DNA of 64,000 nt from the NCBI RefSeq assembly GCF_050948175.1, contig NW_027490119.1, forward strand, positions 1 through 64,000, in the 5' to 3' direction. A program made the translations under genes and the position numbers. This document shows, piece by piece, positions 13,865 to 29,139 of this stretch; the first letter of the stretch is position 1; each line of letters opens with the position of its first letter. Below the pieces are notes generated by a model. It saw only the letters and a list, made by a program, of their open reading frames with translations, searched no databases and had not been told where the DNA came from. This DNA comes from Xylocopa sonorina. Taxonomy: Eukaryota > Arthropoda > Insecta > Hymenoptera > Apidae.

Positions 13865-16800
13865 GTAAATGCGACACTCCCTTGCTAGGAAATAACGTTT
13901 GGAGATATCTACGTATCGTAGGATTAGAGTTCTAATGCTTCTCAAAACGCGATATCGCATCTCATTTCTATGTTTCATGATAAGATATAATATTCATTGT
14001 GTAGTGTTATGTATACCTCGTATTCACGTCAAAAGAATGTAAATGCGACACTTTCTTGCTAGGAAATAGCGTTTGCAGATGTCTACGTATCGCAGCAATA
14101 GAGTACTAATGCTTCTTAAATCGCGATATCGCATCTCATTTCTATGTTTCGTTATATGGTATAAAATTCATTGTGGATTGTTATGTATACCTCGTATTCA
14201 CTTCAATGGAATGTAAATGCGTCACTTCCTTGCTAGGAAATAGCGTTTGTAGTTGTCTACGTATTGGAGGAATAGAGTTCTAGTGCTTTTTAAAACGCGA
14301 TATCGCATTTCAATTCAATGTTTCATGTTAAGATATAATATTCATTACGAAGTGTTATGTGTTCCTCGCATACACTTCAAATGAATGTAAAGGCGACACT
14401 TCCTTGCTAGGAAATAGCGTTTGCAGATGTCTACGTATAGTAACAATAGAGTTCTGATGCTTCTTAAATCGCCACATCGCATCTCATTTCTGTGTTTCGT
14501 GATAAGGTATAATATTCATTGTGGAATGTTATGTATTCCTCGTATTCGAAAGAATGTAAATGAGACACTTCCTTGCTATTAGATAGCGTTTGCAGATGTC
14601 TACGTATCGAAGTAATAGTGTTCTATTCCTTCTTAAACCGCGATATCGCATCCCATTTCTATGGTTCGTGATAAAGTACAATATTTATTGTGGAATGTTA
14701 TGTATTCCTCGTATTCAATTCAAAAGAATGTATTTGCGACACTTCCATGCTACGAAATAGCGTTTGCAGGTGGCTACGTATCGTAGCAATAGGGTTCTAA
14801 TGCTTCTTAAATCGCGATATCGCATCTTATTTCTATGTTTCATGAAATGATATAACATTCATTGTGGATTGTTATGTATACCCCGTATTCACTTCAAAAG
14901 AATGTAAATGCGACACTTCCTTGCCAGGAAATAGCGTTTGCAGATGTCTCCGTATCGAAGGAATAGGGTTCTCATGCTTCGTAAATCGCGATATCGCATT
15001 TCATTTCTATGTTTCGTGATAAGATGCAATATTCATTGTGGAGTGTTATATATACCTCGTATTCTCTTCAAGAGAATGAAAACGCGACACTTCCATGTTA
15101 GGAAATAGCGTTTGCAGATGTCTACGTATCGTAGCAGTAGAGTTCTAATGCTTCTTAAAACGCGATATCGCGCCTCATTTCTATCTTTCATGATAATATA
15201 TAATATTCATTGTGCAGTGTTATGTATACCTCGTATTCACTTCAATAGAATGTAAATGCGACACTTCCTTGCTGGGAAGTAGCGTCTGCAGATGTCTACG
15301 TATCGAAGCAATAGAGTACTAATGCTTCTTACAACGAGATATCGCATCTAATTTCTATGTTTTAGATTAAGATATAATATTCATTGCGTAGTGTCATGTG
15401 TACTTCGTATTCACTCCAAAAGAATGTAAATGCGACACTTCCTTGCTAGGAAATAGCGTTTGCAGATGTGTACGTATCGTAGCAATAGAGTTCTAATGCT
15501 TCCTAAAACGCGATATCGAATCTCATTTGTATGTTTCATGATAAGATATAATGTTCATTGCGAAGTGTCTTCTGTACGTCGCGTACACTTCAAATGAATG
15601 TAAATGCGGCACTTCTTTGCTAGGAAATAGCGTTGGCAAATGTTTACGTATCGAAGCAATTGAGATCTACTGCTTCTTAAATCGCCATATCGCAACTCAT
15701 TTCTATGTTTCATGATAAGATATAATATTCATTGTGGAGTGTTATTATAACCTCGTACTCACTTCAAAAGAATGTAAATGCGACACCCCCTTGCTAGGAA
15801 AGAGCGTTTGCAGATGTCTACGTATCGTAGCATTGGAGTTCTAATGCTTCTCAAAATGCGATATCGCATCTCATTGCTATGTTTCATGATAAGATATAAT
15901 ATTCATTACGAAGTGTCATGTATACCTCGCATTCCTTTCAAGAGACTGTAAATGCGACACATCCTTGCTGGGAAGTTACGTTTGCAGATGTCTACGTATC
16001 GAAGAAATAGATTTCTAATGCTTCTTAAAACGCGATATCGGATCTCACTTCAATGTTTTATGATAAAATATAATACTCATTGCGAAGTGTCATGTATACC
16101 TCGAATTGACTTCAAAAGAATGTGAATGCGACACTTCCTTGCTAGGAAATTGCGTTTGCAGATGTCTACGTATCGTAGCAATACAGTTCTAATGCTTCTT
16201 AAAACGGGATGTCACATCTCACTTCTATGTTTCATGATAGGATATAATATTCATTGCGAAGTGTTATGTATCCCTCGTATTCACATCAAAAGTATGTAAT
16301 TGCGACTCTTCCTTGCTAGGAAATAGAGTTTCCAGATGTCTACGTATCATAGCAATAGAGTTCTAATTCTCCTTAAATCGCGATATCGCATCTCACTTCT
16401 ATGTTTCAAGATAAGATATAATATACATTGCGAAGTGTTATGTATTCCTCGCCTACACTTCAAATAAATGTGAATGCGACACTTCCTTTCCAGGAAATAA
16501 CGTTTCCAGATGTCTACGCATCGAAGAAATAGAGTTCTAATGCTTCTTAAAACGAGATATCGCATCTCATTTCTATGTATCACGATAAGATATAGTATTC
16601 ATTGCGAAGTGTCACTTATACCTCGCATACACTTCAAATGAATGTAAATGTGACATTTCCATACTAGGAAGTAGCGTTTGCGGATGTCTCCGTATCGAAG
16701 GAATAGAGATCTAATGCTTCTTAAGTCGCGATGTCGCATTTCATATCTATGGTTCATGATAAGATATAATATTCATTGCGAAGTGACATGCATACCTCGT

Positions 16801-18100
16801 GTCCACTTCAGAAGAATGTAAATGCGACACCTTCTTGCTAGGGAATAGCGTTTGCCAATGTCTACGTATCGTAGCAATAGAGTTCCAATGCTTCTTAAAA
16901 CGCGATATCGCATCGCATTTCTATGTTTCATGATAAGATATAATATTCATTGTGGACTGTTATGTATACCTCGTAATCACTTCAAAAGTGTGTAAGTGCA
17001 ACACTTCCTTGATATGAAATACCGTTTGCAGATGTCTACGTATCGAAGCGACAGAGTTATAATGCTTCTTAGGACGAGATTTCGCATGTCATTTTAATGT
17101 TTTATGATATGATATAATATTCATTGCGAAGTATCGTGTATGCGTCGTATTCACTTCAAAAGAATGTAAATGCGACACTTCCTTGCTAGGAAATAGCGTT
17201 TGCAGACGTCTACGTATCGAAGCAATAGAGTTCTAATCCTCCTTATATCGCGATATCGCATCTCATTTCTATGTTTCATGATAAGATATAATATTCATTG
17301 TGGAGTGTTATGTATACCTTGTATTCACTTCAATAGATTGTAAATGCGGCACATCCTTGCTAGGAAATAGCGTCTGCTGATATCCACGTATCGTAGCAAT
17401 AGAGTTCTAATCCTTCTTAGAACGCGATATCGCATCTTATTACTATGTTTCATGATAAGATATAGTATTCATTGCGAAGTGTCATGAATATCTCGCATTA
17501 ACTTCAAAAGAATGTAAATGCGACACTTCCCTGCTAGATAATTGCGTCTGCAGATGACTACCTATCGTAACAATAGAGTTCCAATGCTTCTTAAAACGCG
17601 ATATCGCACCTCATTTCTATGTTTCATTATAAGATATAATATTCATTGCGAAGTGTCATGTGTACCTCGCATACACTTCAAAAGAATGTAAATGCGACAC
17701 TTCCTTGCTAGGAAATAGCGTTTGCAGATGTCTACGTATCGTAGAATTAGACTTCTAATGCTTCTTTAAACGCGATATCGCATCTCATTTCTATGTTTCA
17801 TGATAAGATATAATATTCATTGCGAAGTGTCATGTATACTTCGTATTCAGTTCAAATGAAAGTAAAGGCGACACTTCCTTGCTAGGAAATAGCGTTTCCA
17901 GATATCTACGTACCGTAGCAATAGAGTTCTAATGCTTCTTAAGACGCCATATCGCATCTCATTTCTATGTTTTATGATAAGATATAATATTCATTGTGGA
18001 ATATTATGTATTCCTGGTATTCACTTCATAAAAATGTCCATGCGACACTTCCTTTCTAGGAAATAGAGCTGGCAGGTGTCTACGTATCGTAGCATTAGAG

Positions 18101-18600
18101 TTCTAATGCTACTAAAAACGCGATATCGCATCTCATTCTTATGTTTCATGATAAGATATAATATTCAATGTGCAGTGTTATGTATACCTCGTATTCACTT
18201 CAAAAGAAAGTAAGTGCGACTCTTCCTTGCTAGTAAATGGCGTTTGCAGACGTCTACGTATCGAAGCAATGGAGTTCTAATGCTTCTTAAAACGCGATAT
18301 CGCATCTCATTTCCATGATTCGTGATAAGATATAATATTCATTATGGAGTGTCATGTATACCTCGCATACGCTTCAAATGAATGTAAATGCGACACTTCC
18401 TTGCTAGGAAATTGCGTTTGCAGATGTCTACGTATAGAAGCAATAGGATTCTAATGCTTGTTAAAACGCGATATCGCATCACATTCCTATGTGTCATGAT
18501 AAGATATAATATTCATTGCGAAGTGTTATGTATACCTCGTATTCACTTCAAAAGAATGTAAATGCGACACATCCTTGCTAGGAAATAGCATTTGCAGGTG
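18101..18600 (+). repeat. Satellite block with a distant copy at about 51362..51861
   Basis: A run of linked rare variants (CTACTAAAAACGCG, GAAAGTAAGTGC, CTAGTAAATGGCG, TTCCATGATTCGTGAT, CATTATGGAGTG, TATAGAAGCAATAGGATTC) is shared with 51362-51861, about 33.3 kb away. The sequence just to the left (18003-18110) instead matches 49870-49980, so the far copy has been split by about 1.4 kb of other monomers. Confidence 0.75.
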
Positions 18601-21600
18601 TCTACGTATAGAAGCAATAGGATTCTAATGCTTCTTAAATCGCGATATCGCATCACATCTCTATGTGTCATGATAAGATATAACATTCATTGCGAAGTGC
18701 TATGTATACCTCTTATTCACTTCAAAAGAATGTAAATGCGACACTTCCTTGCTAGGAAAAGGCACCTCCAGATGTCTACGAATCGTACCAATAGAGTTCT
18801 AATGCTTCTTAAAACGCGATATCGCATCTCTTTCCTATGTCGCATGATAAGATATATTATTCATTGCGAAGTGTCATGTATACCTCGTATTCACTTCAAA
18901 AGAATGTAAATGCGACACATCCTTGCTAGGAAATAGCGTTTGCAGGTGTCTACGTATCGTAGCAATATAGTTCTAATGCTTCTTAAAACGCGATATCGCA
19001 TTTCATTTCTATGTTTCGTTATATGGTATAAAATTCATTGTGGATTGTTATGTATACCTCGTATTCACTTCAATGGAATGTAAATGCGACACTACCTTGC
19101 TATTGATTAGCGTTTCCAGATGCATACGTATCGTAGCAATAGAGTCCTAATGCTTCGTAAAAAGCGATATCGCATCTCATTTCTATGTTCATGATAAGAT
19201 AAAATATTCATTGCGAATTGTCACTTATACCACGCATACACTTCAAATGAGTGTAAATGCGTCACTTCCTTGCTAGGAAATAGCGTTTGTAGATGTCTTC
19301 GTATCGAAGGAATGGAGTTATAGTGCTGCATAAAACGAGATATCTCATCTCATTTCGATGTTTCATGATAAGATATAATATTCATTGCGGTGTTATGTAT
19401 ACCTCGTATACACTTCAAATGAATGTGAGTGCGACACTTCCTTGCTAGGAAGTAGCGTTCGCAGTAGTCTACGTATCGAAGCAATAGTGTTCTGATGCTT
19501 CTTAAATCGCGATATCGTATCTCATATCTATGGTTCATTATAAGATATAATATTCATTGCGCGGTGTCATGTGTACCTCGCACACACATCAAATGAATTT
19601 AAATGCGACACTTCCTTTCTAGAATATTACGTTTCCAGCTGTCTACGTATCGAAGCAATAGAGTTCGAATGCTTCTGAAAACGCCATATCGCATCTCATT
19701 TCAATGTTTCATGTTAAGATATAATATTCATTACGAAGTGTTATGTTTTCCTCGTCTACACTACAAATGAATGTAAATGCGACACTTCCATGCTTGAAAA
19801 TAACGTTTGCACATGTCTACGTATCGAAGCCATAGAGTTCTAATGCTTCTTAAAACGCGATATCGCATCCCATTTCTATGTTTCATGATATGATATAATA
19901 TTCATTACGAAGTGTTATGTATTCCTCGTCTACACTTCAAATGAATGTAAATGCGACACTTCCTTGCTAGAAAATAACATTTGCTGATATCTAGGTATCG
20001 AAGCAATAGAGTTCTAATGCTTCTTAAAACTTGATATCGCAACTCATTTCTATGTTTAATGATGAGATATAATATTCATTGCGAAGTGTCATGTATACCT
20101 CGTATTCACTTGAAAGGAATGTAATTGCGACACTTCCTTGCTAGGAAATAGCGTTTCAAGATGACTTGGTATGGAAACAATAGAGTTTTAATGCTTCTTA
20201 AAACGAGATGTCGCACCTCATTTCTATGTTTCATGATGAGATATAATATTCATTGCGAAGAGTCATGTATACCTCGTATTCACTTCAAAAGAATGTAAAT
20301 GCGACACATCCTTCCAAGGAAGTAGCGTTTCCAGATGTCTACGTATCGAAGCAATAGTATCCCAATGCTTCTTAAATCGCGATATCGCACCACAATTCTA
20401 CGTTACATGATAAGATATAATATTCATTGTGGAGTGCTATGTATACCTCGTATTCACTTCAAAAGAATGTAAATGCGACACTTCCTTGCTAGGAAATAGC
20501 GTCTGCAGATGTCTACGTATCGTAGCAATAGTGTTCTAATGCTTCTTAAAACGCGAATCGATCCTCAATTATATGTTTCATGATAAGATACAATATTCAT
20601 TGTGGAGTGTTATGTATATCTCGTCTACACTTCCTAAGAATGTAAATGCGACACTTCCTTGCTAGGAAATAGCTATTGCAGATGTCTACGTATCGAAGCA
20701 ATAAAGTTCTATTGCATCTTATATCGCGATATCGCATCTCATTTCTATGTTTCATGATAATATATAATATTCATTGTGCAATGTTATGTATACCTCGCAT
20801 TCACTTCAAAAGAATATAAATGCGACACTTCCTTGCTAGGAAATAGCTATTGGAGATGTCTACGTATCGTAGCGAGCGTGTTATAATGCTTATTAAAACG
20901 AGATATCGCATCTCATTTCTATGTTTCATGATAATATATAATATTCATTGTGCAATGTTATGTATACCTCACACTCACTTCAAAAGAATATAAATGCGAC
21001 ACTTCCATGCTAGGAAATAGCTATTGCAGATGTCTACGTATCGAAGCAATAGAGTTCTAATGCTTCTTGAAGCGGGATATCGCATCTCATTTCTATGCTT
21101 CATGATAAGATATAATATTAATTGCGAAGTGTAATGTATACCTTGTATTCACTTCAGAAGAATGTAAATGCGACACTTCCTTGTAGGAAAAAGCGTTTCC
21201 AAATGTCTACGTATCGAAAAAATAGGTTTCTAATGCTTCTTAAAACGAGATGACGTATTTCATTACTATGTTTCGTAATAAGGTATAATATTAATTGCAA
21301 AGAGTCATGTATACCTCGTATTCACTTCAAAAGAATGTAAATGCGACATATCGTTTCTAGGAAATAGCATTTGCAGGTGTCTACGTATCGTAGCAATATA
21401 TTTCTAATGCTTCTTAAAACGCGATATCGCATTTCATTTCTATGTTTCGTTATATGGCATAAAATTCATTGTGGATTGTTATGTATACCTCGTATTCGCT
21501 TCAATGGAATGTAAATGCGACACTTCCTTGCTAGGAAATAGCGTTTGCAGATGTCTACGTATCGTAGAATTAGACTTCTAATGCTTCTTTAAACGCGATA

Positions 21601-23423
21601 TCGCATCTCATTTCTATGTTTCATGATAAGATATAATATTCATTGCGAAGTGTCATGTATACTTCGTATTCACTTCAAATGAAAGTAAATGCGACACTTC
21701 CTTGCTAGGAAATAGCGTTTCCAGATATCTACGTATCGTAGCAATAGAGTTCTAATGCTTCTTAAAACGCCATATCGCATCTCATTTCTATGTTTTATGA
21801 TAAGATATAATATTCATTTCGAAGTTTCACGTATACATCGCATACACTTCAAATGAATGTAAATGCGACACTTCCTTGCTAGGAAATAGCGTTTGCAGAT
21901 GTCTCCGAATCGTAGCAATAGAGTTCTAATGCTTCTTAAATCGCGATATCGCATCTCATTTCTATGTTTCGTGATCAGGTATAATGTGCATTTGGGATTG
22001 TTATTTATTCCTCGTATTCACTTCAAAAGAATGTAAATGCGACACTTCCTTGCTAGGAAATAGCGTCTGCAGAAGTCTACGTATCGTAGCAATATTGTTC
22101 TAATGCTTCTTAAACCGCGATATCGCATCTCTCTTCTATGATTCATGATAAGTATTAATATTCAGTGCGAAGTGTCAAGTATACTTGGCACACACGTCAA
22201 ACGAATGTAAATGCGACACTTCCTTGCTAGGAAATAGCTTTTGCAGATGTCTACGCATCGAAGAAATATGGTTCTAATGCTTCTTAAATCGAGATAACGC
22301 ATCCCGTTTTAACGTTTCATTATAAGATATAATATTCATTGTGGAGTGTTATGTATACCTCCTACTCACTTCAAAAGAATGTAAGTGCGACACTTCCTTG
22401 CTAGGAAATAGCGTTCGCAGATGTCTACGTATCGTAGAATTGGAGTTCTAATCCTTCTAAAACGCGATATCGCAACTCATTTCTACGTTTCATGATTAGA
22501 TATAATATTCATTGCGAAGTGTCTTGAATACCTCGCATACACTTCAAATGAATGTAAATGCGACACTTCCTTGCTAGGAAATAGCGATGGCAGATGTCTA
22601 CGTAACGAAGCAATATGGTTCTAATGCTTCCTAAACCCTAAATCGCTCCCCATTTATATGCTTACTGATAAGATATAATATTCATTGTGGAGTGTTATGT
22701 ATACCTCGTATTCACATCAAAGGAATGTAAATGCGACACTTCCTTGGTAGGAAATAACGTCTGCAGATGTCTACGTATCGTAGCAATAGAGTTATAATGC
22801 ATCTTAAAACGCGATACCGCATCTCATTTCTATGTTTCATTGTAAGATATAATATTCATTGCGAAGTGTCATGTATACCTCGTATACACTTCAAATGAAT
22901 GTAAATGCCACACATCCTTGCTAGGAAATAGAGATTCCAGATGTCTATATATCGAAGCAATAGAGTTCTAATGCTTCTCAAAACGTGATATCGCATCTCA
23001 TTTATATGTTTCACGATAAGATATAATATTCATTGTGCAGTGTTATGTATGACTCGTATTCACTTCAAAAGAATGATAATGCGTCACTTCCTTGCTAGGA
23101 AATAGCGTTTGCAGGTGTCTATGTATTGTAGCAATAGACTTCTGATTCTTCTTAAAGCGCGATATCGCATCTCATTTCTATGTTTCATGATAAGATACAA
23201 TATTCATTGCGAAGTGTCATGTATACCTCGTATTCACTTCAAAACAATGTAAATGCGACACTTCCTTGCTAGGAAATAAGGTTTGCAGGTGTCTAAGTAT
23301 CGAAGCAATAGGTTTCTAATGCTTCTAAAATCGCGATATCGCATCTCATTTCTATGTTTCATGATAAGATATAATATTCATTGTGCAGTGTTATGTATAT
23401 CTCGTCTACACTTCAAAAGAATG

Positions 23424-23544
23424 TAAATGCGACACTTCCTTGCTAGGTAATGGCGTTTCCAGATATTTGCTTCTATGTTTCAGGATAAGATATAATATAC
23501 ATTGTGGAGTGTTGTGTATACCTCGTATTCACTTCAAAAGAATG
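23424..23544 (+). repeat. Truncated satellite monomer (121 bp)
   Basis: About 53 bp are missing: the unit passes from CGTTTCCAGATATTTGC directly to TTCTATGTTTCAGG, losing the CTACGTATCG dyad and the GCGATATCGC palindrome. Confidence 0.85.
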
Positions 23545-24079
23545 TAAATGCGACACTTCCTTGCCAGGAAGTAGCGTCTGCAGATATCTACGTATCGTAG
23601 CAATAGAGTTCTAATGCTTCTTAAAACGCGATATCGCATCTCATTTCTATGTTTCATGCTAAGATATAATATTCATTGCGAAGTGTCATGTATACCTCGT
23701 ATTCACTGCAAAAGAATGTAAATGCGACACTTCCTTGCAAGCAAGTAGCGTTTGCAGATGTTTCCGTATCGTTGCAATAGAGTTCTAATGATACTCAAAA
23801 CGCGATATAGCATCTCATTTCTATGTTTCATGATATGATATAATATTCATTGTGGAGTATTATGTATTCCTGGTATTCACTTTAATAGAATGTCAATGCG
23901 ACACTTCCTTTCTAGGAAATGGAGCTTGCAGGTGTCTACGTATCGTAGCATTAGAGTTCTAATGCTTCTCAAAACGCGATGTGGCAGCCCATATCTATGC
24001 TTCATGATAAGATATAATATTCATTGCGAAGTGTCACATATACCTCGCATACACTTCAAATGAATGCAAATGCTACACT

Positions 24080-26330
24080 TCCTTGATAGGAAATAGCGTT
24101 TGCAGATGTCTACGTATCGAAGCAATAGAGTTCTAATGCTTCTTAAAACTAGATATCGCATCTCATTTGAACGTTTCATGATAAGATATAATATTCATTG
24201 CGAAGTGTTACGTATTCCTCGCATACGCTTCTAATGAATGTAAATGCGACACCATCTTCCTAGGAAATAGCGTTGGCAGATGTCTACGTATCGTAGCAAC
24301 AGTGTTCTAATGCTTCTCAACACCCGATATCGCATTTCATTTCTATGTTTCATTATAAGATATAATATTCATTGCGAAGTGTCACTTACACCTCCCGTAC
24401 ACTTCAAGTGAATGTAAATGCGCCACTTCCATGCTAGGAAATAGCGTTAGCAGATGTCTACGTATCGTAGAAATAGAGTTTTAATGCTTCTTAAAACGCG
24501 ATATCGCATCTCATTTCTATGTTTCATGATAGAATATAATGTTCATTGCGAAGTGTTATGTCTACATCGTATTAACCTCAAAAGAATGTAAATGCGACAC
24601 TTCCTTACTAGGAAATAACGTTTGCAGAAGTCCACGTATCGTAGCATAAGGTTGTAATGCTTCTCATAACGCGATATCGCATCTCATTTCTATGTTTCAT
24701 GATAAGATATAATATTCATTGCGAAGTGTCATGTATACTTGGTATTCACCTCAAAAGAATGTAAATGCAACACTTCCTTGCTAGGAAATAGCGTTTGCAG
24801 ATGCACATATCTATGTTTCATAATAAGGTATAATATTCATTGCGAAGTGTCACGCATACCTCGCATACATTTCAAATGAATGTAAATGCTACACTTCCTT
24901 GCTAGGATATAGCGAATGCAGATGTCTACGTATCGAAGCAATAGAGTTCTATTGCTTCTTAAAACGAGTTGTCGCATCTCATTTCTATGTTTCATGATAA
25001 GATATAATATTCATTGCGAAGTGTCACATATTACCTCGCATACATTTCAAATGAATGTAAATGCTACACCTCCTTGCTAGGAAATAGCGTTTGCAGATGT
25101 CTACGTATCGAAGCAATAGAGTTCTAATGCTTCTTAAATCGCGATATCGCATCTCATTTCTATGTTTCATGATAAGATATAATATTAATAGCGAAGTGTC
25201 ATGTATACCTCGCACACACTACAAATGAATGTAAATGCGACACTTCCTTGCTAGGATATTACGTTTGCAGATGTCTACGTATCGAGGCAATTGAGTTCTA
25301 ATGCTTCTTAGAAAGCGATGTCGAATCCCATTTCTATGTTTCATGATAAGATATAATATTCATTGCGAAATGTCACGTATGGCTCGTATTCACTTGAAAA
25401 GAATGTAAATGCGACGCTTCCTTGCTAGGAAATAGCGTTCGCAGATGTCTACGTAACTAAGCAATAGATTTCTAATGCTTCTTAAATCTAGATATCGCAT
25501 CTCATTTCAACGTTTCATGATAAGATATAATATTCATTGCGAAGTGTTACGTATTCCTCGCATACACTTCAAATGAATGTAAATGCGACACTATCTTGCT
25601 AGGAAATAGCGTTTGCAGATGTCTACGTATCGTAGCAACAGAGATCTAATGCTTCTCAAAACCCGATATCGCATTTCATTTCTATGTTTCATGATAAGAT
25701 ATAACGTTAATTGCGAAGTGTCATTTATACCTCCCATACACTTCAAGTGAATGTAAATGCGACACTTCCTTGCTGGGAAGTAGCATTTGCAGGTGTCTCC
25801 GTAACGAAGCAATAGTGTTCTAATGCTGCTTAAATCGCGATATCGTATTTCATTTCTATGTTTCGTGATAAGGTATAATATTCATTGTGGAGTGTTATGT
25901 ATACCTCCTACTCACTTTAGAAGAATGTAAATGCGAATCTTCCTTGCGATTAAATAGCGTTTGCAGATGTCTACGTAACGTAGCAATAGATTCCTAATGC
26001 TTTTTAAATCGCGATATCGCATCTCATTTCTATGTTTCATGACAAGATATAATATTCATTGCGAAGTGTCACACATACCTCGCATACATTTCAAATGAAT
26101 GTAAATGCTACACTTCCTTGCTAGGAAATAGCGTTTGCAGATGTCTGCGTATCGAAGAAATAGAGTTCTAATGTTTCTTAAAACTAGATATCGCATCTCA
26201 TTTCAACGCTTCATGATAAGATATAATATTCATTGCGAAGTGTTACGTATTCCTCGCATACGCTTCTAATGAATGTAAATGCGACACTATCTTGCTAGGA
26301 AATAGCGTTGGCAGATGTCTACGTATCGGT
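24080..26330 (+). repeat. Three dispersed copies of a TTACGTATTCCTCGC variant block
   Basis: GTGTTACGTATTCCTCGCA preceded by CTAGATATCGCATC and followed by GACAC(C/T)ATCTT occurs near 24206, 25545 and 26241. The second and third are 696 bp (four monomers) apart. The first and second also share ACCCGATATCGCATTTC and the CTTCAAGTGAATG tail in the next monomer. Confidence 0.65.
24762..24892 (+). repeat. Truncated satellite monomer (131 bp)
   Basis: About 43 bp are missing between GTTTGCAGATGCA and CATATCTATGTTTC. The lost part covers nearly the same interval as in the truncated unit at 23424, though the breakpoints differ. Confidence 0.8.
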
Positions 26331-27647
26331 GCAATAGAGTTCTAATGTTCTCAAAACGCGATATCGCATCTCATTTCTATGTTACATGATAAGATATAAT
26401 ATTCATTGCGATGTGTCATGTATACTTGGTATTCACCTCAAAAGAATGTAAATGGGACACTTCGTTGCTAGGAAATAGCGTTAGCAGATGTCTACGTATC
26501 GAAGCAATAGGGTTCTAATGCTTCTCAAAACGCGATATGGCATCACATTTCTATGTTTCATGATAAGATATAATATTCATTGTGAAGTTACATGTATAAC
26601 TCGTATTCACATCAAAGAATGTAAATGGACACTTCCTTGCCAGGAAGTAGCGTTTGCAGATGTCTACGTATCGAAGCAATAGTGTTCTAATACTGCATAA
26701 AACGGGATACCGTATTTCATTTCTATGTTTCATGCTAAGATATAATATCAATTGCGAAGTGTCATGTATACCTCGTACTCACTTCAAAAGAATGTAAATG
26801 CGACACATCCTTGCTAGGAAATAGCGATTCCAAATGATTATATATCGAAGCAATAGAGTTCTAATGCTTCTCAAAACGTGATATCGCATCTCATTTATAT
26901 GTTTCACGATAAGATATAATAATCATTGCGAAGTTACGTGTATACCTCGTATTCACTTCAAACGAATGTAAATGCGACACTTCCTTGCCAGGAAATAGCG
27001 TTTGCAGATGTCTTCGTATCGAAGCAGTAGAGTTCTAATGCTTCTTAAAACGAGATATCGCATCACATCTCTATGTGTCATGATAAGATATAATATTCAC
27101 TGCGAAGTGTTATGTATACCTCGTATTCACTTCAAAAGAATGTAAATGCGACACTTCCTTGCTAAGAAAAAGCACCTCCAGATGTCTACGAATCGTAACA
27201 ATAGAGTTCTAATGCTTCTTATAACGCGATATTGCATCTCTTTCCTATGTCGCATGATAAGATATATTATTCATTGCGAGGTGTTATGTATTCCTCGTCT
27301 ACACTTCAAGTGAATGTAGATGTGATACTTCCTCTCTAGGAAATTACGTTTCCAGCTGTCTACGTTTCGAAGCAATAGAGTTCTAATGCTTCTTATAAAG
27401 CGACATCGCATCTCATTTCTATGTTTCACGATAAGATATAATATTTAATGTGGAGTGTTATGTATACCTCGTATTCACTTCAAAAAAATTTAAATGCGAC
27501 ACTTCCTTGCTAGGAAATAGCGTTTGTAGATATCTACGTATCGTAGCAATGAAGATCTAATGCTTCTTAAACCGCGATATCGCAACTCATTTCTATGTTT
27601 CATGGTAAGATATAATATTCATTGTGAAGTTACATGTATAACTCGTA

Positions 27648-28160
27648 TTCACGTCAAATGAATGTAAATGTGACACTTCATTGCTAGGAAATAGCGTTTG
27701 CTGATGTCAACGTATCGAAACAAAAGTGTTCTAATGCTTCTTAAAACTAGATGTCGCATCGCATTTCTATGTTTCATGATAAGATATAATATTCATTGCG
27801 AAGTGTCACGTACACCTCGTATTCACTTCATAAGAATGTAAATGCGACACTTCCATTCTAGGAAATAGCGATTGCAGATGTCTGCGTATCGAAGCAATAG
27901 AGGTCCTATGCTCCTTAAATCGCAATATCGCATCTCATTTCTATGTTTCATGATAACATATAATATTCATTGCGAAGTGTCATGTATACCTCGCATACAC
28001 GTCAAATGAATGTAAATGTGACACTTCATTGCTAGGAAATAGCGTTTGCTGATGTCAACGTATCGAAACAAAAGTGTTCTAATGCTTCTTAAAACTAGAT
28101 GTCGCATCGCATTTCTATGTTTCATGATAAGATATAATATTCATTGCGAAGTGTCACTTA
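27648..28160 (+). repeat. Two-monomer repeat (348-bp offset) with GTCAACGTATCGAAAC variant
   Basis: AATGTAAATGTGACACTTC at 27661 recurs at 28009, each followed by GCTGATGTCAACG, CGAAACAAAAGTG and ACTAGATGTCGCATCGC. A third copy stands near 34796, inside the 33490..35557 block. Confidence 0.75.
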
Positions 28161-29139
28161 TACCTCGTATTCACATCAAAAGAATGTAAATGCGACACTT
28201 CCTTGCTAGGAAATAGCTTTGGCATATGTCTACGTATGGAAGCAATAGAGTTCTAATGCTTCTTATAACGAGATATGGCATCTCAATACTATGTTTTATA
28301 ATAAGATATAATATTCATTGCGAAGTGTCATGCATACCTCGTATTCCCTTCAAAAGAATGTTAATGCGACACATCCTCGCTGGGAAATCGCGTTTCCAGA
28401 TGTCTACATATCGAAACAATACAGTTCTAATGCTTCTTAAAACGAAATGTCGCATCTTATATCTATGTTTCATGATAAGATATAATATTCATTGCGAAGT
28501 GTCATGTGCACCTCATATTCACTTCAAAAGAATGTAAAGGCGACACTTCCTTGCTAGGAAATAGCGTTTGCAGATGTCTGCTTATCGTAGCAATAGAGAT
28601 CTAGTGCTTCTTAAAACGCGATATCGCGTCTCACGTCTATGTTTCATGATAAGATATAATATTTATTGCGATGTGTCACTTATACCTCGCTTAAACTTCA
28701 AATGAATGTAAATGCGACACTTCCTTGCTATTAAGTAGCGTTTGCAAATGTCTACGTATAGTCCCAATAGATTTATAATGCCCTTTAAATCGCGATATCG
28801 CATCTCATTTCTATGTTTCATGACAAGATATAATATTCATTGTGGAGTGTTATGTATACCTCGTATTCACTTCAAAAGAATGTAAATGCGACACTTCCTT
28901 CTAGGAAATAGCGTTTGCAGTTATCTACGTATCGTAGCAATAGAGTTCTAATTCTTCTTAAAACGCGATATCTCATCTCATTTCAATGTTTCATGATAAG
29001 ATATAATATTCATTGCGAAGTGTCCTGTATACCTCGCATACACTTCAACTGAATGTAAATGCGACACTTCCCTCCAAGGAAATAGCGTTGGCAGATGTCT
29101 ACGTATCGAAGCAATAGATTTCGAATGCTGCTCATATCG